The notes under the pieces: model-generated
Told to the model about the DNA's origin: nothing
The model's database searches: none
What the model saw: the letters and a program-made list of their open reading frames with translations, nothing else
In this document: positions 1 to 7,475 of the stretch, in pieces
Layout: each line of letters opens with the position of its first letter
How positions within the stretch are numbered: position 1 is the first letter of the stretch
Assembly (NCBI GenBank): GCA_017305665.1
Contig: JAFKKH010000015.1
Span: 1-64,000, forward strand
Direction of reading: 5' to 3'
From: Hyphomicrobiales bacterium
GTDB taxonomy: Bacteria; Pseudomonadota; Alphaproteobacteria; Rhizobiales; Xanthobacteraceae
Length of the DNA: 64,000 bases
Position numbers and translations under genes: made by a program

Positions 1-294
1 CCGAAAAATGTCGTAAGTCTCTGTTTTCAGTGATTTATCGAATTGCGTCACGGCGAAGGCCGGATAGGAGCGGGCCGCCAGGCTCCAGCCAGGGCTGCCG
101 GCCGGAGCCGCGCCATTCCATGTCATCGGCAGATTGGCCAGGAGTTGATGGCCAACGATGGCAATGAGGGCGATCGCGCCTACATAGGCAAGCAGCCGCC
201 CGATCACGGCGGTGCATTCGTCGGCGAAGCTGTGCAGCGCCGGATGGATTTCGGCAGGCCGCAGCTTCGGGCGATAGGCCCACATTGGTCGCAT
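1..294 (-). CDS. Partial membrane protein, N-terminal 98 residues
   Basis: This minus-strand frame is open from an ATG at 294 to the left edge of the window, so the C-terminus is missing. It begins MRPMWAYRPKLRPAEIHPAL. One clear hydrophobic stretch (about residues 29-52, VIGRLLAYVGAIALIAIVG) looks like a membrane anchor. The following part, rich in Pro, Gly and Ala, is presumably periplasmic. A second ATG at 285 is an alternative start. The gene is divergent from asd. I do not recognise the family. Coding is supported by the continuous frame and the well-formed anchor. Confidence 0.6.
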   Translation of the reverse strand, partial: MRPMWAYRPKLRPAEIHPALHSFADECTAVIGRLLAYVGAIALIAIVGHQLLANLPMTWNGAAPAGSPGWSLAARSYPAFAVTQFDKSLKTETYDIFR

Positions 295-410
295 CGAGAC
301 TCGGGAACCAGGGTCTGGCGTTGTCTTGACGGCGTTTCTCGCATAGAAGCGGCCCCTCTTCCCTTTCCGCGCGTGGCGAGAGGAAGGCATTTTTCTTCGG
401 AGAGTGAACG

Positions 411-1445
411 ATGGGTTACAAAGTCGCGCTGGTCGGAGCGACCGGCAATGTCGGGCGGGAAATGCTCAACATTCTGGACGAGCGGAAATTCCCCGCTGAC
501 GAAGTGGTGGCGCTGGCCTCGCGCCGCAGCGTCGGCACCGAAGTCTCGTTCGGCGACAAAACCCTGAAAGTCAAAGCGCTCGACAATTACGATTTCTCCG
601 ACGTCGACATCTGCCTGATGTCGGCTGGCGGCGAGACGTCAAAGGAGTGGTCGCCGAAGATCGGCAAGGCCGGCGCTGTGGTGATCGATAACTCGTCGGC
701 GTGGCGCTACGATTCCGACGTGCCGTTGATCGTGCCCGAAGTGAACGCGGATGCCGTGATGGGCTTCACCAAGAAGAACATCATCGCCAATCCGAATTGC
801 TCGACGGCGCAGCTCGTGGTGGCGCTGAAGCCGTTGCATGACAAGGCGGTCATCAAGCGCGTCGTGGTGTCGACCTACCAGTCGGTGTCGGGCGCCGGCA
901 AGGAAGCGATGGATGAACTGTTCTCGCAGACCAAGGCGGTCTACACCGCGAGCGAACTCGTCACCAAAAAATTCCCGAAGCGCATCGCGTTCAACGTGAT
1001 CCCGCACATCGATGTCTTCATGGAAGACGGCTACACCAAGGAAGAGTGGAAGATGGTGGCCGAGACCAAGAAGATTCTCGATCCGAAGATCAAGCTGACG
1101 GCGACTTGCGTGCGGGTGCCGGTGTTCATCGGCCATTCGGAAGCGGTCACGATCGAGTTCGAGAAGCCGATCACTCCCGACGAGGCGCGCGATATCCTGC
1201 GCAACGCGCCGGGCTGCCTCGTGATCGACAAGCATGAGCCGGGCGGCTACGTCACGCCGTATGAATCGGCGGGCGAGGACGCGACCTATATCAGCCGCAT
1301 CCGCGAGGACGCGACGGTGGAGAATGGTTTGCAGCTCTGGTGCGTGTCGGACAATCTGCGCAAGGGTGCGGCACTCAACGCCGTGCAGATCGCGGAGTGT
1401 CTGATCAATCGCAAGCTGATCAACGCCAAGCAGAAGGCGGCCTGA
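411..1445 (+). CDS. asd: Aspartate-semialdehyde dehydrogenase
   Basis: Reduces L-aspartyl-4-phosphate to aspartate semialdehyde with NADPH in the cytoplasm, the branch point to Lys/diaminopimelate, Met and Thr. The 344-residue protein has the usual family length. The NADP-binding GATGNVG motif is at residues 9-15, the nucleophilic Cys is Cys130 in ANPNCSTAQ, and the catalytic His is His242 in FIGHSEAV. The ATG at 411 follows a GGAGAG ribosome site. It stands alone and is closed by a strong intrinsic terminator. It supplies the pathway that dapF (18894) and the MetY-type enzyme (32560) serve further along. Confidence 0.97.
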   Translation: MGYKVALVGATGNVGREMLNILDERKFPADEVVALASRRSVGTEVSFGDKTLKVKALDNYDFSDVDICLMSAGGETSKEWSPKIGKAGAVVIDNSSAWRYDSDVPLIVPEVNADAVMGFTKKNIIANPNCSTAQLVVALKPLHDKAVIKRVVVSTYQSVSGAGKEAMDELFSQTKAVYTASELVTKKFPKRIAFNVIPHIDVFMEDGYTKEEWKMVAETKKILDPKIKLTATCVRVPVFIGHSEAVTIEFEKPITPDEARDILRNAPGCLVIDKHEPGGYVTPYESAGEDATYISRIREDATVENGLQLWCVSDNLRKGAALNAVQIAECLINRKLINAKQKAA

Positions 1446-1455
1446 TCAAAACGAA

Positions 1456-1482
1456 GGAGCCGGATTTCCCGGCTCCTTTTTT
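1456..1482 (+). terminator. Intrinsic terminator of asd
   Basis: An 8-bp perfect stem (GGAGCCGG at 1456-1463, CCGGCTCC at 1469-1476) with a 5-nt loop is followed at once by six T. It lies 10 bp after the asd stop codon. Confidence 0.9.
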
Positions 1483-1521
1483 CTATTCGTTGCGACAATG
1501 ACAGCGTAACGGAAGGATGCG

Positions 1522-2172
1522 TCAGACGAGGCTGTTGTCCCTGACGCTGCGGAATTCCTTGGTGTCCCGGTCGAGCACATACAGCGTTCCCTCGGCGACG
1601 CCGAAATAGGCGCCGTGCAAGCGGAGGTGTCCGCTCTCCACGGCCTTCCGTACGAACGGGAACGTCATCAGGTTTTCGATGCTGCGGAACACCGCCGCCT
1701 TCTCGATCCGCGTGGCGAATTCTTTCATCGTCTCCTGGTCGCGTTGCTCGACGACCTCGCCGGGCTTGATGAACATCGCCATCCATTTGCCGATGAAGTC
1801 GCCGGGCGTCAGCGGCGCGGCCTTGTTGATGAATGCTCCGACGCCGCCGCACTGCGCGTGACCGAGGATCACAATATTTTTTACCTTGAGGACCTGCACC
1901 GCGAATTCCAAGGCGGCGGAGACGCCGTGGGCGTTGGCATCGGGCTGATAGACCGGCACCAGGTTGGCGATATTACGCACCACGAACAGTTCGCCCGGTC
2001 CGGCGTCGAAGATTGTCTCGGGTGCTACGCGCGAGTCGCAGCAGCCGATCACCATGGTCTCGGGGTGCTGACCGCGCTCGGAAAGAGTGTGATAGCGCGA
2101 CTGTTCGGTGGGCAAGCGCTGGCTGGTGAAGGTGCGGTAGCCTTCGATCAACTGTTTCGGGAAAGTTTTCAT
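1522..2172 (-). CDS. Beta-class carbonic anhydrase
   Basis: Interconverts CO2 and bicarbonate in the cytoplasm. The 216-residue protein carries the beta-class zinc site: the C-x-D-x-R motif CCDSR at residues 44-48 (Cys44 a zinc ligand, Asp46/Arg48 the catalytic dyad) and GHAQCGG with His105 and Cys108 as further ligands. The ATG at 2172 follows a GAGGTG ribosome site. It converges on asd and is divergent from the CitE-like gene at 2293. No signal peptide is visible. The subclass is clear, but the physiological role (bicarbonate supply for carboxylases, pH) cannot be read from context. Confidence 0.95.
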   Translation of the reverse strand: MKTFPKQLIEGYRTFTSQRLPTEQSRYHTLSERGQHPETMVIGCCDSRVAPETIFDAGPGELFVVRNIANLVPVYQPDANAHGVSAALEFAVQVLKVKNIVILGHAQCGGVGAFINKAAPLTPGDFIGKWMAMFIKPGEVVEQRDQETMKEFATRIEKAAVFRSIENLMTFPFVRKAVESGHLRLHGAYFGVAEGTLYVLDRDTKEFRSVRDNSLV

Positions 2173-2292
2173 GCTCGCACCTCATCCGTTGCCCACGTTG
2201 TGAAACCACAGCGCGCCGTTCCGAACAAGGCTTTCGGAGGTTCACCGCAAGTGCTATCCGCTAGGGTTCCGTCCACACGAGGATAAGGTTTC

Positions 2293-3171
2293 ATGATCCG
2301 TCCGCGCCGCACCCTCTTATTCATGCCGGGTTCGAACCCGCGGGCGCTGGAGAAGGCGCGGCAGCTTCCCGCCGATGGCATCATTCTCGATCTCGAGGAT
2401 TCTGTTGCTCCGGATGCCAAGGCGTCGGCGCGCGCCCGGATCGCAGAAACCATAGCCGCGGGTGGATTCGGCCGTCGCGAAATCATCATCCGCATCAACG
2501 CGCTGGATACGCCATGGTGGGTCGATGATCTGGCCATGGCGGCGAAAGCCCGTCCCGATGGCGTTCTGGTTCCGAAAATCTATGGTGCCGCCGACATCGC
2601 GACGGTCAACGACAAGCTGCGCGATCTGGGAGCGGATCCAGCGATCAGGGTCTGGGCCATGATCGAGACGGCGCGCGCCGTGCTGCACGCCGAGGAGGTT
2701 GCCGCGACATCGCGCGAATCCGGATCACGGCTGGCTGGCTTTGTATTCGGGCCGAACGACATCGCACGCGAGACCCGCATCCGGATGACCCCGGGCCGCG
2801 CCACGATGCTGCCCATGATCACGCATTGCATCCTTGCCACGCGGCTCTACGACCTGGAAATCCTCGACGGTCCCTACAGCGATTTCAGCAATGTCGACGG
2901 GTTTGCGCAGGAGTGCGCGCAAGCCCGCGATCTCGGTTTCGACGGCAAGACGCTGATTCATCCGAGCCAGATTGCGGCCTGCAATGCGGTGTTCACGCCG
3001 CCTGCCGACGAGGTGGCGCAGGCGCGGAAGATCATTGCGGCGTTCGAACGTCCGGAAAATGCCTTGCGCGGCGCGATCCAGCTCGATGGCGGCATGGTGG
3101 AGCGGCTGCACGCCGAGATGGCCAAGCGCACCATTGCGATCGCCGATGCCATTGCGGCGATGACCGGGTAA
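2293..3171 (+). CDS. HpcH/HpaI (CitE-like) CoA-ester lyase
   Basis: A 292-residue TIM-barrel protein of the citrate lyase beta / malyl-CoA lyase family. It opens with the typical RRTLLFMPGSNPRALEKA. Family residues are visible: the metal/acid segment ILDLEDSV (about residues 34-41), RINALDT, WAMIETARAV, and GKTLIHPSQI near the C-terminus. CitD and CitF are absent nearby, so it is not part of a citrate lyase complex. Stand-alone members cleave or hydrolyse malyl-CoA, citramalyl-CoA or similar esters. The exact substrate is undecided. Start ATG 2293 follows GAGGATAAG. Confidence 0.88.
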   Translation: MIRPRRTLLFMPGSNPRALEKARQLPADGIILDLEDSVAPDAKASARARIAETIAAGGFGRREIIIRINALDTPWWVDDLAMAAKARPDGVLVPKIYGAADIATVNDKLRDLGADPAIRVWAMIETARAVLHAEEVAATSRESGSRLAGFVFGPNDIARETRIRMTPGRATMLPMITHCILATRLYDLEILDGPYSDFSNVDGFAQECAQARDLGFDGKTLIHPSQIAACNAVFTPPADEVAQARKIIAAFERPENALRGAIQLDGGMVERLHAEMAKRTIAIADAIAAMTG

Positions 3172-3220
3172 GGTGTCGTTATCTAGAGGCGCGCGCTGAA
3201 CGGCGGAAGTCACGCGCCGC

Positions 3221-3256
3221 GAAGGATGACAGGCTGCCACGCGCGGCGCATCCTTC
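3221..3256. repeat. Small inverted repeat in the gap before leuD
   Basis: GAAGGATG (3221-3228) and CATCCTTC (3249-3256) are perfect complements across a GC-rich loop. The element sits between the converging CitE-like gene and leuD and has no T-tract, so it resembles the GC-rich dispersed palindromes of this group more than a terminator. Confidence 0.4.
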
Positions 3257-3297
3257 GAGATGCGTAACCGCGCGCGACTCAATCACCGAGAGGAAAA

Positions 3298-3903
3298 TCA
3301 GGCCCAGGCGCGTTCGCGCTTCAGCTTGTCCTCGTAACTGTCGATCGACGATTTCTTTTCCATCGTCAGACCGATGTCATCGAGGCCGTTCAGCAGGCAA
3401 TGCTTGCGGAACGGATCGATCTCGAACTTCACGGTGCCGCCGTCGGGGCCGCGGATTTCCTGACTGGCGAGATCGATGGTCAGCGTCGCATTGGCGCCGC
3501 GCTCGGCGTCATCGAACAGCTTGTCGAGGTTCTCCTGCGACACGCGGATCGGGAGAATGCCGTTCTTGAAGCAGTTGTTGTAGAAGATGTCGCCGAACGA
3601 GGTCGAGATCACGCAGCGGATGCCGAAGTCGAGCAGCGCCCATGGCGCGTGCTCGCGCGAGGAGCCGCAACCGAAGTTGTCGCCGGCGACCAGGACCTTG
3701 GCGTTGCGATAGGCTGGCTTGTTGAGAATGAAATCCGGATTCTCCGAACCGTCGTCCTTGTAGCGCTGTTCCGAGAAAAGCCCCTTGCCAAGGCCCGTGC
3801 GCTTGATGGTCTTCAGATACTGCTTCGGAATGATCATGTCGGTGTCGACGTTGATGATCTTCAGCGGCGCTGCGACGCCTTCCAGCGTGGTGAACTTGTC
3901 CAT
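3298..3903 (-). CDS. leuD: 3-isopropylmalate dehydratase small subunit
   Basis: Small (swivelling) subunit of isopropylmalate isomerase in leucine synthesis. It partners LeuC, encoded at 9625-11031 on the same strand but about 5.7 kb away. At 201 residues it has full family length. The aconitase-swivel signature [17 protein letters not shown] is present, as is the N-terminal [13 protein letters not shown] segment. Start ATG at 3903. leuC and leuD are therefore not in one transcription unit here, which is common in the Rhizobiales. Confidence 0.96.
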   Translation of the reverse strand: MDKFTTLEGVAAPLKIINVDTDMIIPKQYLKTIKRTGLGKGLFSEQRYKDDGSENPDFILNKPAYRNAKVLVAGDNFGCGSSREHAPWALLDFGIRCVISTSFGDIFYNNCFKNGILPIRVSQENLDKLFDDAERGANATLTIDLASQEIRGPDGGTVKFEIDPFRKHCLLNGLDDIGLTMEKKSSIDSYEDKLKRERAWA

Positions 3904-3976
3904 GGCAGGGTTTTCCTTGTGAGTGGGCGTTTTCTATCGCGATCCCGGCCTTGATCCAAGGGCCAATTCTGCAGGG

Positions 3977-4378
3977 CTAGTCTCCTGCCTGCGCCTCGAT
4001 CGCTTCCATGTCGGCGTCGGACAGCCCGAAATGATGGCCGATCTCGTGGATCAGCACGTGATTGACGATATGGCCCAGCGTCTCGTCATGCTCGGCCCAG
4101 TAGTCGAGGATTGGGCGGCGGTAGAGCCAGATCAGATTGGGCAGCCGGGCGATATCATCACCGCTCTGAAAGGGCAGCCCGACGCCCTGGAACAGGCCGA
4201 GCAGCTCGAATTCGCTCTCGGCTGACATCGTGTCGAGCACCTCGTCGGTCGGAAAGTCCTCGACGCGGATGATCAAGCCCTCGCACAGGCGGCGGAAATG
4301 CTCCGGCAGGCGCGCGAACACCTCGTGCGCCAAAGTCTCCATGTCAGCCAGCGAAGGGGCCTTGGCCGATGTCCACAT
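3977..4378 (-). CDS. Zincin-like metallopeptidase family protein
   Basis: A 133-residue protein of the small zincin-like family often labelled PF06262/DUF1025. The HExxH-type zinc motif is seen as HEIGHHFGLSD near the C-terminus (about residues 114-124), preceded by the typical LPNLIWLYRRPILDYW and HVLIHEIG context. No signal peptide is visible, so it is probably cytoplasmic. Start ATG 4378 has AGAGGAT just upstream. It lies 73 bp downstream of leuD on the same strand, a spacing compatible with co-transcription. Proteolytic activity is a family inference; no substrate can be named. Confidence 0.85.
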   Translation of the reverse strand: MWTSAKAPSLADMETLAHEVFARLPEHFRRLCEGLIIRVEDFPTDEVLDTMSAESEFELLGLFQGVGLPFQSGDDIARLPNLIWLYRRPILDYWAEHDETLGHIVNHVLIHEIGHHFGLSDADMEAIEAQAGD

Positions 4379-4503
4379 ATCCTCTGTTTAGTCCGTATCT
4401 TGCGGCCACGGCAGCATTTTTTGCAGCCGGGACGGTGTACGGTTGACGCGGGCGCGACAATCGGAGACCGTCGCCCGCGAATACGGAAAACCGGGGCACG
4501 GTG

Positions 4504-4827
4504 ATGAGCGTCAGGATCACAGCGATGGGGGTCGCGATGGGGATGGCAGTCTTGCTGCCATCGGGTGCGATGCTGTCTGCAAACAGCGCGCAGGCGCAAA
4601 GTGCCGTGCCGCGTGCGCATCGGGCCGCGCCGTCTGATGCATCTGCGCAGGCCCGCCAGCGCCGGCCCCGTGTGCGCATCTACCGCGAGGACGAGGGTGG
4701 CGTCTATCCCCGCTATAATCCCGGCCCCGACGCAGTTCGCGAATGCACCGCGCACTACGTGCAGGAATTCCGGCCGAGCGGTACGGTTATCGTCCCTCGC
4801 ATGAATTGTTACTGGCGCCACGGCTGA
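4504..4827 (+). CDS. Small exported protein of unknown function
   Basis: A 107-residue protein with an N-terminal signal peptide (MSVRITAMGVAMGMAVLLPS, cleavage near ANSAQA). An Ala/Arg-rich linker follows, then a compact C-terminus with two Cys (RECTAHYVQE and MNCYWRHG) that could form one disulphide in the periplasm. A GTG at 4501 directly before the ATG is an alternative start. I recognise it only as a type of conserved hypothetical seen in this bacterial group. It is the first of three small exported proteins in a row on this strand. Confidence 0.7.
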   Translation: MSVRITAMGVAMGMAVLLPSGAMLSANSAQAQSAVPRAHRAAPSDASAQARQRRPRVRIYREDEGGVYPRYNPGPDAVRECTAHYVQEFRPSGTVIVPRMNCYWRHG

Positions 4828-5006
4828 AGCCGTCCGCATAGCGGATTTGACTATTCGTCTCAAAATTTAGCGTTTATCCGGGCGCGCCGCCGCCGTGGCT
4901 CGTTCAGGATCGCGGCAATCACCTCATGGGCGCATTCCGGTGTTCGGATGGAACCATTTGCCGCCATGCGTTGTTAGGATTTCGTTCCACCCCAGGGAGA
5001 ATCCAC

Positions 5007-5228
5007 ATGCATGTGAAGAAAATTCTCGGATTTGCCGCCGTCGGCGCGCTTTTGGCCGTTGTGGCTCCGGCGCAAGCGGCCACGCCGGTCAATCCGGGTA
5101 TTGCCACCACCACGCAGAGCGACGCGGGAAAGCTGACGACTGAGGTGCGCTATCACCATCGCCGGCATTGGCGGCCGCGGCACTGGCACCGCCGGCACTG
5201 GCATCGCCGTCATCACCGCCGCTGGTGA
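5007..5228 (+). CDS. Small exported His/Arg/Trp-rich peptide
   Basis: A 73-residue precursor: signal peptide MHVKKILGFAAVGALLAVVA ending at AQA, a short linker, then a tail made of repeated RHW/HRR units (HWRPRHWHRRHWHRRHHRRW). Roughly half of the last 25 residues are His or Arg and Trp recurs. Such tails can bind metal ions or polyanions, but this is inference. Start ATG 5007 follows GGGAGA. An intrinsic terminator sits 17 bp after the stop, so this small gene is a unit of its own or the end of one. Confidence 0.75.
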   Translation: MHVKKILGFAAVGALLAVVAPAQAATPVNPGIATTTQSDAGKLTTEVRYHHRRHWRPRHWHRRHWHRRHHRRW

Positions 5229-5244
5229 GCGGATGGAGGAAGAG

Positions 5245-5271
5245 CAGGTCCGCATCGCGGGCCTGTTTTTT
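5245..5271 (+). terminator. Intrinsic terminator after the His-rich peptide gene
   Basis: CAGGTCCGC (5245-5253) pairs with GCGGGCCTG (5257-5265) with one T-G pair and a 3-nt loop. Six T follow. Confidence 0.85.
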
Positions 5272-5352
5272 ATTGTGCCGCACGATAGTATGTTTCAACG
5301 CCGTTCGATCGCGTTACATGCCGGAATGACCTGCCAGTCAAAGGAAATGGCC

Positions 5353-5661
5353 ATGAAGACGTTCGTCGGTATGGGCTTCGCTGCCACGATTGCGATGTTG
5401 TTCGTTGTGACATCCACCGATCGCGCGTCGGCGGCCGCAGGCGCCGAAGTCATGACCACATCCGTGAAGCTCACCGACATCAGCGCAGCGCGGCGCGGTC
5501 GTCACGCTCATCGCCGCCACCATTATCGGCATCACCGCCCGCGCGTCTATGTGCGCGGCCCCTATCGGCCCTACTACGAACGTCCATCCTATTATGTGCC
5601 GCAAGGGCCGGCGCCATTCTTTCCGTTCGGATTCGGTTACGGGCTGGACCCATCCTGGTGA
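5353..5661 (+). CDS. Small exported His/Tyr/Pro-rich protein
   Basis: A 102-residue precursor: signal peptide MKTFVGMGFAATIAMLFVVT with cleavage near RASAAAG, a short Thr/Ser segment, a basic His-rich block (RRGRHAHRRHHYRHHRPR), then an aromatic Tyr/Pro tail (VRGPYRPYYERPSYYVPQ) ending in FPFGFGYGLDPSW. I prefer ATG 5353 to ATG 5347 because the AAGGAA ribosome site then has a proper 6-nt spacing. No enzyme motif is visible. A surface or periplasmic role is suggested by composition only. Confidence 0.72.
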   Translation: MKTFVGMGFAATIAMLFVVTSTDRASAAAGAEVMTTSVKLTDISAARRGRHAHRRHHYRHHRPRVYVRGPYRPYYERPSYYVPQGPAPFFPFGFGYGLDPSW

Positions 5662-5696
5662 CGAGACAAGCGACGCTTACCGCGTAGCGCTCCGGT

Positions 5697-6872
5697 TCAG
5701 TCACCGAGCTGAAATCGTGTGAAGCGATCGAGCTCGTCCTCGATCTGCCGTTTCAACTCCTTGCGCAGGCCCGCGGCTTTCCTGGCTGCGGCATCCCCGA
5801 TCCACGTCCATTTCTGGATCAGCACCTTCCGCGCCTTGCGGTCGGTCTTGAGATCGAGTGCTGCGGCGATGGTATCGCCGACCAAAACCGGCAGGGCGAA
5901 GTAGCCGAGCTTGCGCTTCTCCTTCGGCACATAGGCCTCGAAGCGATGTTCGTAGTCGAAGATCAGATGCGTGCGCTTGCGCTGAATCACCAGGGGATCG
6001 AACGGCGAGAGAATGTGAACGAGATCAAGATCGGGATGACTGTCGCTTTCGAGCGTTTCGGGCGCAATCCAGTGTTCCTGCTTGCCCGCGCCATCGACGG
6101 TGACCGGCACCAGCGCGCCCTTGCGTACGCGTGCGTCGATCACCTTGCGGATGTCGGCCTTGCGCGGTGCATCGAGATGGCAGATCGAATCGAGCGAGAC
6201 GACCCCCTGCGAGCGCAGCGCACGGTCGAGCATGTATGTGCTGATCTCGCGGCGTGACGCGGCCTTCGGCATTTTGTCCCAGCCGAAATGCCGCAGCATG
6301 AGATCGTAGGTCTTGAGCATGCCGTTGCGCTCGCTGATGGTGAGTGCGCCGGTGAAGAACGCCAGTTGCAGCGCGCGCCGCGATGGCTTGCGGCTGGCCC
6401 AGGCATGGTCCTTCTCGCGCAGCACGTCGTCCTCGATGTCGCGGATCGAGAGCGGGCTTTGCCGTGCCAGCCGCATGACCTTGCGGGTGTCGGCTGCTGT
6501 CACGGTTTGAAACCAGCGGTGGCCTTCGCGCCGGTGCAGCTTCATGTCCGCGACGAAGAATCGAAAATCCGCTGATGGCACGTAGGCCAATGCGTGGGTC
6601 CAGTATTCGAAGACGGTCTTGTCGGTGGATTGCGCCTGTCGCAGGTCGGCGCGGCGGTAGTCGGGAATGCGCGTGAACAGGATGTGGTGGTGGCTGCGCT
6701 CGATGACGTTGATGGTATCGATCTGGACGTAGCCGAGATGTGCGACCGCGTCGGCGGTCGCCCGCGGTCCCTTGCCGAAGGGGTTGCGCGTGTCGAGCCG
6801 CTGCGCGTGCAGCCAGATCCGGCGGGCGGAGGCGGTGGACAGCGGGATGGGCTTGGCAGGCGCGCGTGGCAT
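5697..6872 (-). CDS. Winged-helix DNA glycosylase, AlkX/YcaQ family
   Basis: A 391-residue protein of the HTH_42 family (E. coli YcaQ/AlkX, Streptomyces AlkZ), made of repeated winged-helix modules. These enzymes unhook interstrand crosslinks and bulky alkyl adducts. The catalytic motif of the YcaQ branch, Q-(hydrophobic)-D, is visible as QID at residues 50-52 in LGYVQIDTINV, followed by the conserved RSHHHILFTRI. This points to the YcaQ type rather than the QxQ AlkZ type. Start ATG at 6872. No operon partners are evident, although an Ala/Lys-rich gene follows in the same orientation. Confidence 0.85.
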   Translation of the reverse strand: MPRAPAKPIPLSTASARRIWLHAQRLDTRNPFGKGPRATADAVAHLGYVQIDTINVIERSHHHILFTRIPDYRRADLRQAQSTDKTVFEYWTHALAYVPSADFRFFVADMKLHRREGHRWFQTVTAADTRKVMRLARQSPLSIRDIEDDVLREKDHAWASRKPSRRALQLAFFTGALTISERNGMLKTYDLMLRHFGWDKMPKAASRREISTYMLDRALRSQGVVSLDSICHLDAPRKADIRKVIDARVRKGALVPVTVDGAGKQEHWIAPETLESDSHPDLDLVHILSPFDPLVIQRKRTHLIFDYEHRFEAYVPKEKRKLGYFALPVLVGDTIAAALDLKTDRKARKVLIQKWTWIGDAAARKAAGLRKELKRQIEDELDRFTRFQLGD

Positions 6873-6929
6873 GGCGCGAGAGTGTAACGGATTCGCAGGG
6901 CGCGTGTCGCGCGCCGGGGCGGACGTCGC

Positions 6930-7469
6930 TCAGAGCGGCAGTCGCGTCTTCTTCGCAGCGTCGTAGATTTCGATCCGCAGGATCGGGAAGCGTGACTTCA
7001 GATCGGCTGCTGCGGTCTTTGCATCGGTCAGCGTGCCGAACTGGTTCTTGAAATGGCCGTCGACCAGAAGTGCATAGCCTTCGGCCGGCGGTACGTCGGC
7101 GCGGGCCGGCTTACTACTTGCTATGGAGCTTGGAGCTTTGAGAGGCGCACTCGGCGCTTTTGGCGGGACTGTCGATGCCACGGCCGGCTTCGCCGGAGCT
7201 TGCGCGACTTGCGGCGCAGGTGCTGCCGGCAATGTCAGCGGCTGACGCGGCGCAGGACTGGCAGCAGCTGCGGCTGGACGCGCGGCGGGTTTCGCAACCT
7301 TGGCAGATGCCGCGGGTTTTGTGGAAGCGCCTTTCGCGGCTGTAGCTTTCACCACCGGCTTGGACGACTTCTTTGCCGTCGTTGCCTTGGTCGTGGCTTT
7401 GGCCTTCGCGACGGAACGCGGCGCTTTCGCTGCCTTGCGGGCAGGCGCTTTTGCTTTGGCTTTTTTCAT
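6930..7469 (-). CDS. Ala/Lys/Pro-rich protein with short folded C-terminus
   Basis: A 179-residue protein. About 120 N-terminal residues are low-complexity, first Lys/Ala-rich like histone H1 tails (KAKAPARKAAKAPRSVAKAK), then Pro/Ala/Ser-rich. The last 50 residues (GYALLVDGHFKNQFGTLTDA and on to the C-terminus) look like a small alpha/beta domain. No signal peptide is visible. The basic tail suggests binding to nucleic acid, which is inference. It lies 6 bp from the acetoacetyl-CoA ligase gene and is probably co-transcribed with it. Family not recognised. Confidence 0.65.
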   Translation of the reverse strand: MKKAKAKAPARKAAKAPRSVAKAKATTKATTAKKSSKPVVKATAAKGASTKPAASAKVAKPAARPAAAAASPAPRQPLTLPAAPAPQVAQAPAKPAVASTVPPKAPSAPLKAPSSIASSKPARADVPPAEGYALLVDGHFKNQFGTLTDAKTAAADLKSRFPILRIEIYDAAKKTRLPL

Positions 7470-7475
7470 GATGGA

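Noticed and set aside
5150-5225. Imperfect tandem GGCACTGGCACCGCC-like DNA repeats
   Set aside because: They are explained by the RHW/HRR repeats of the His-rich peptide and are not an independent element.
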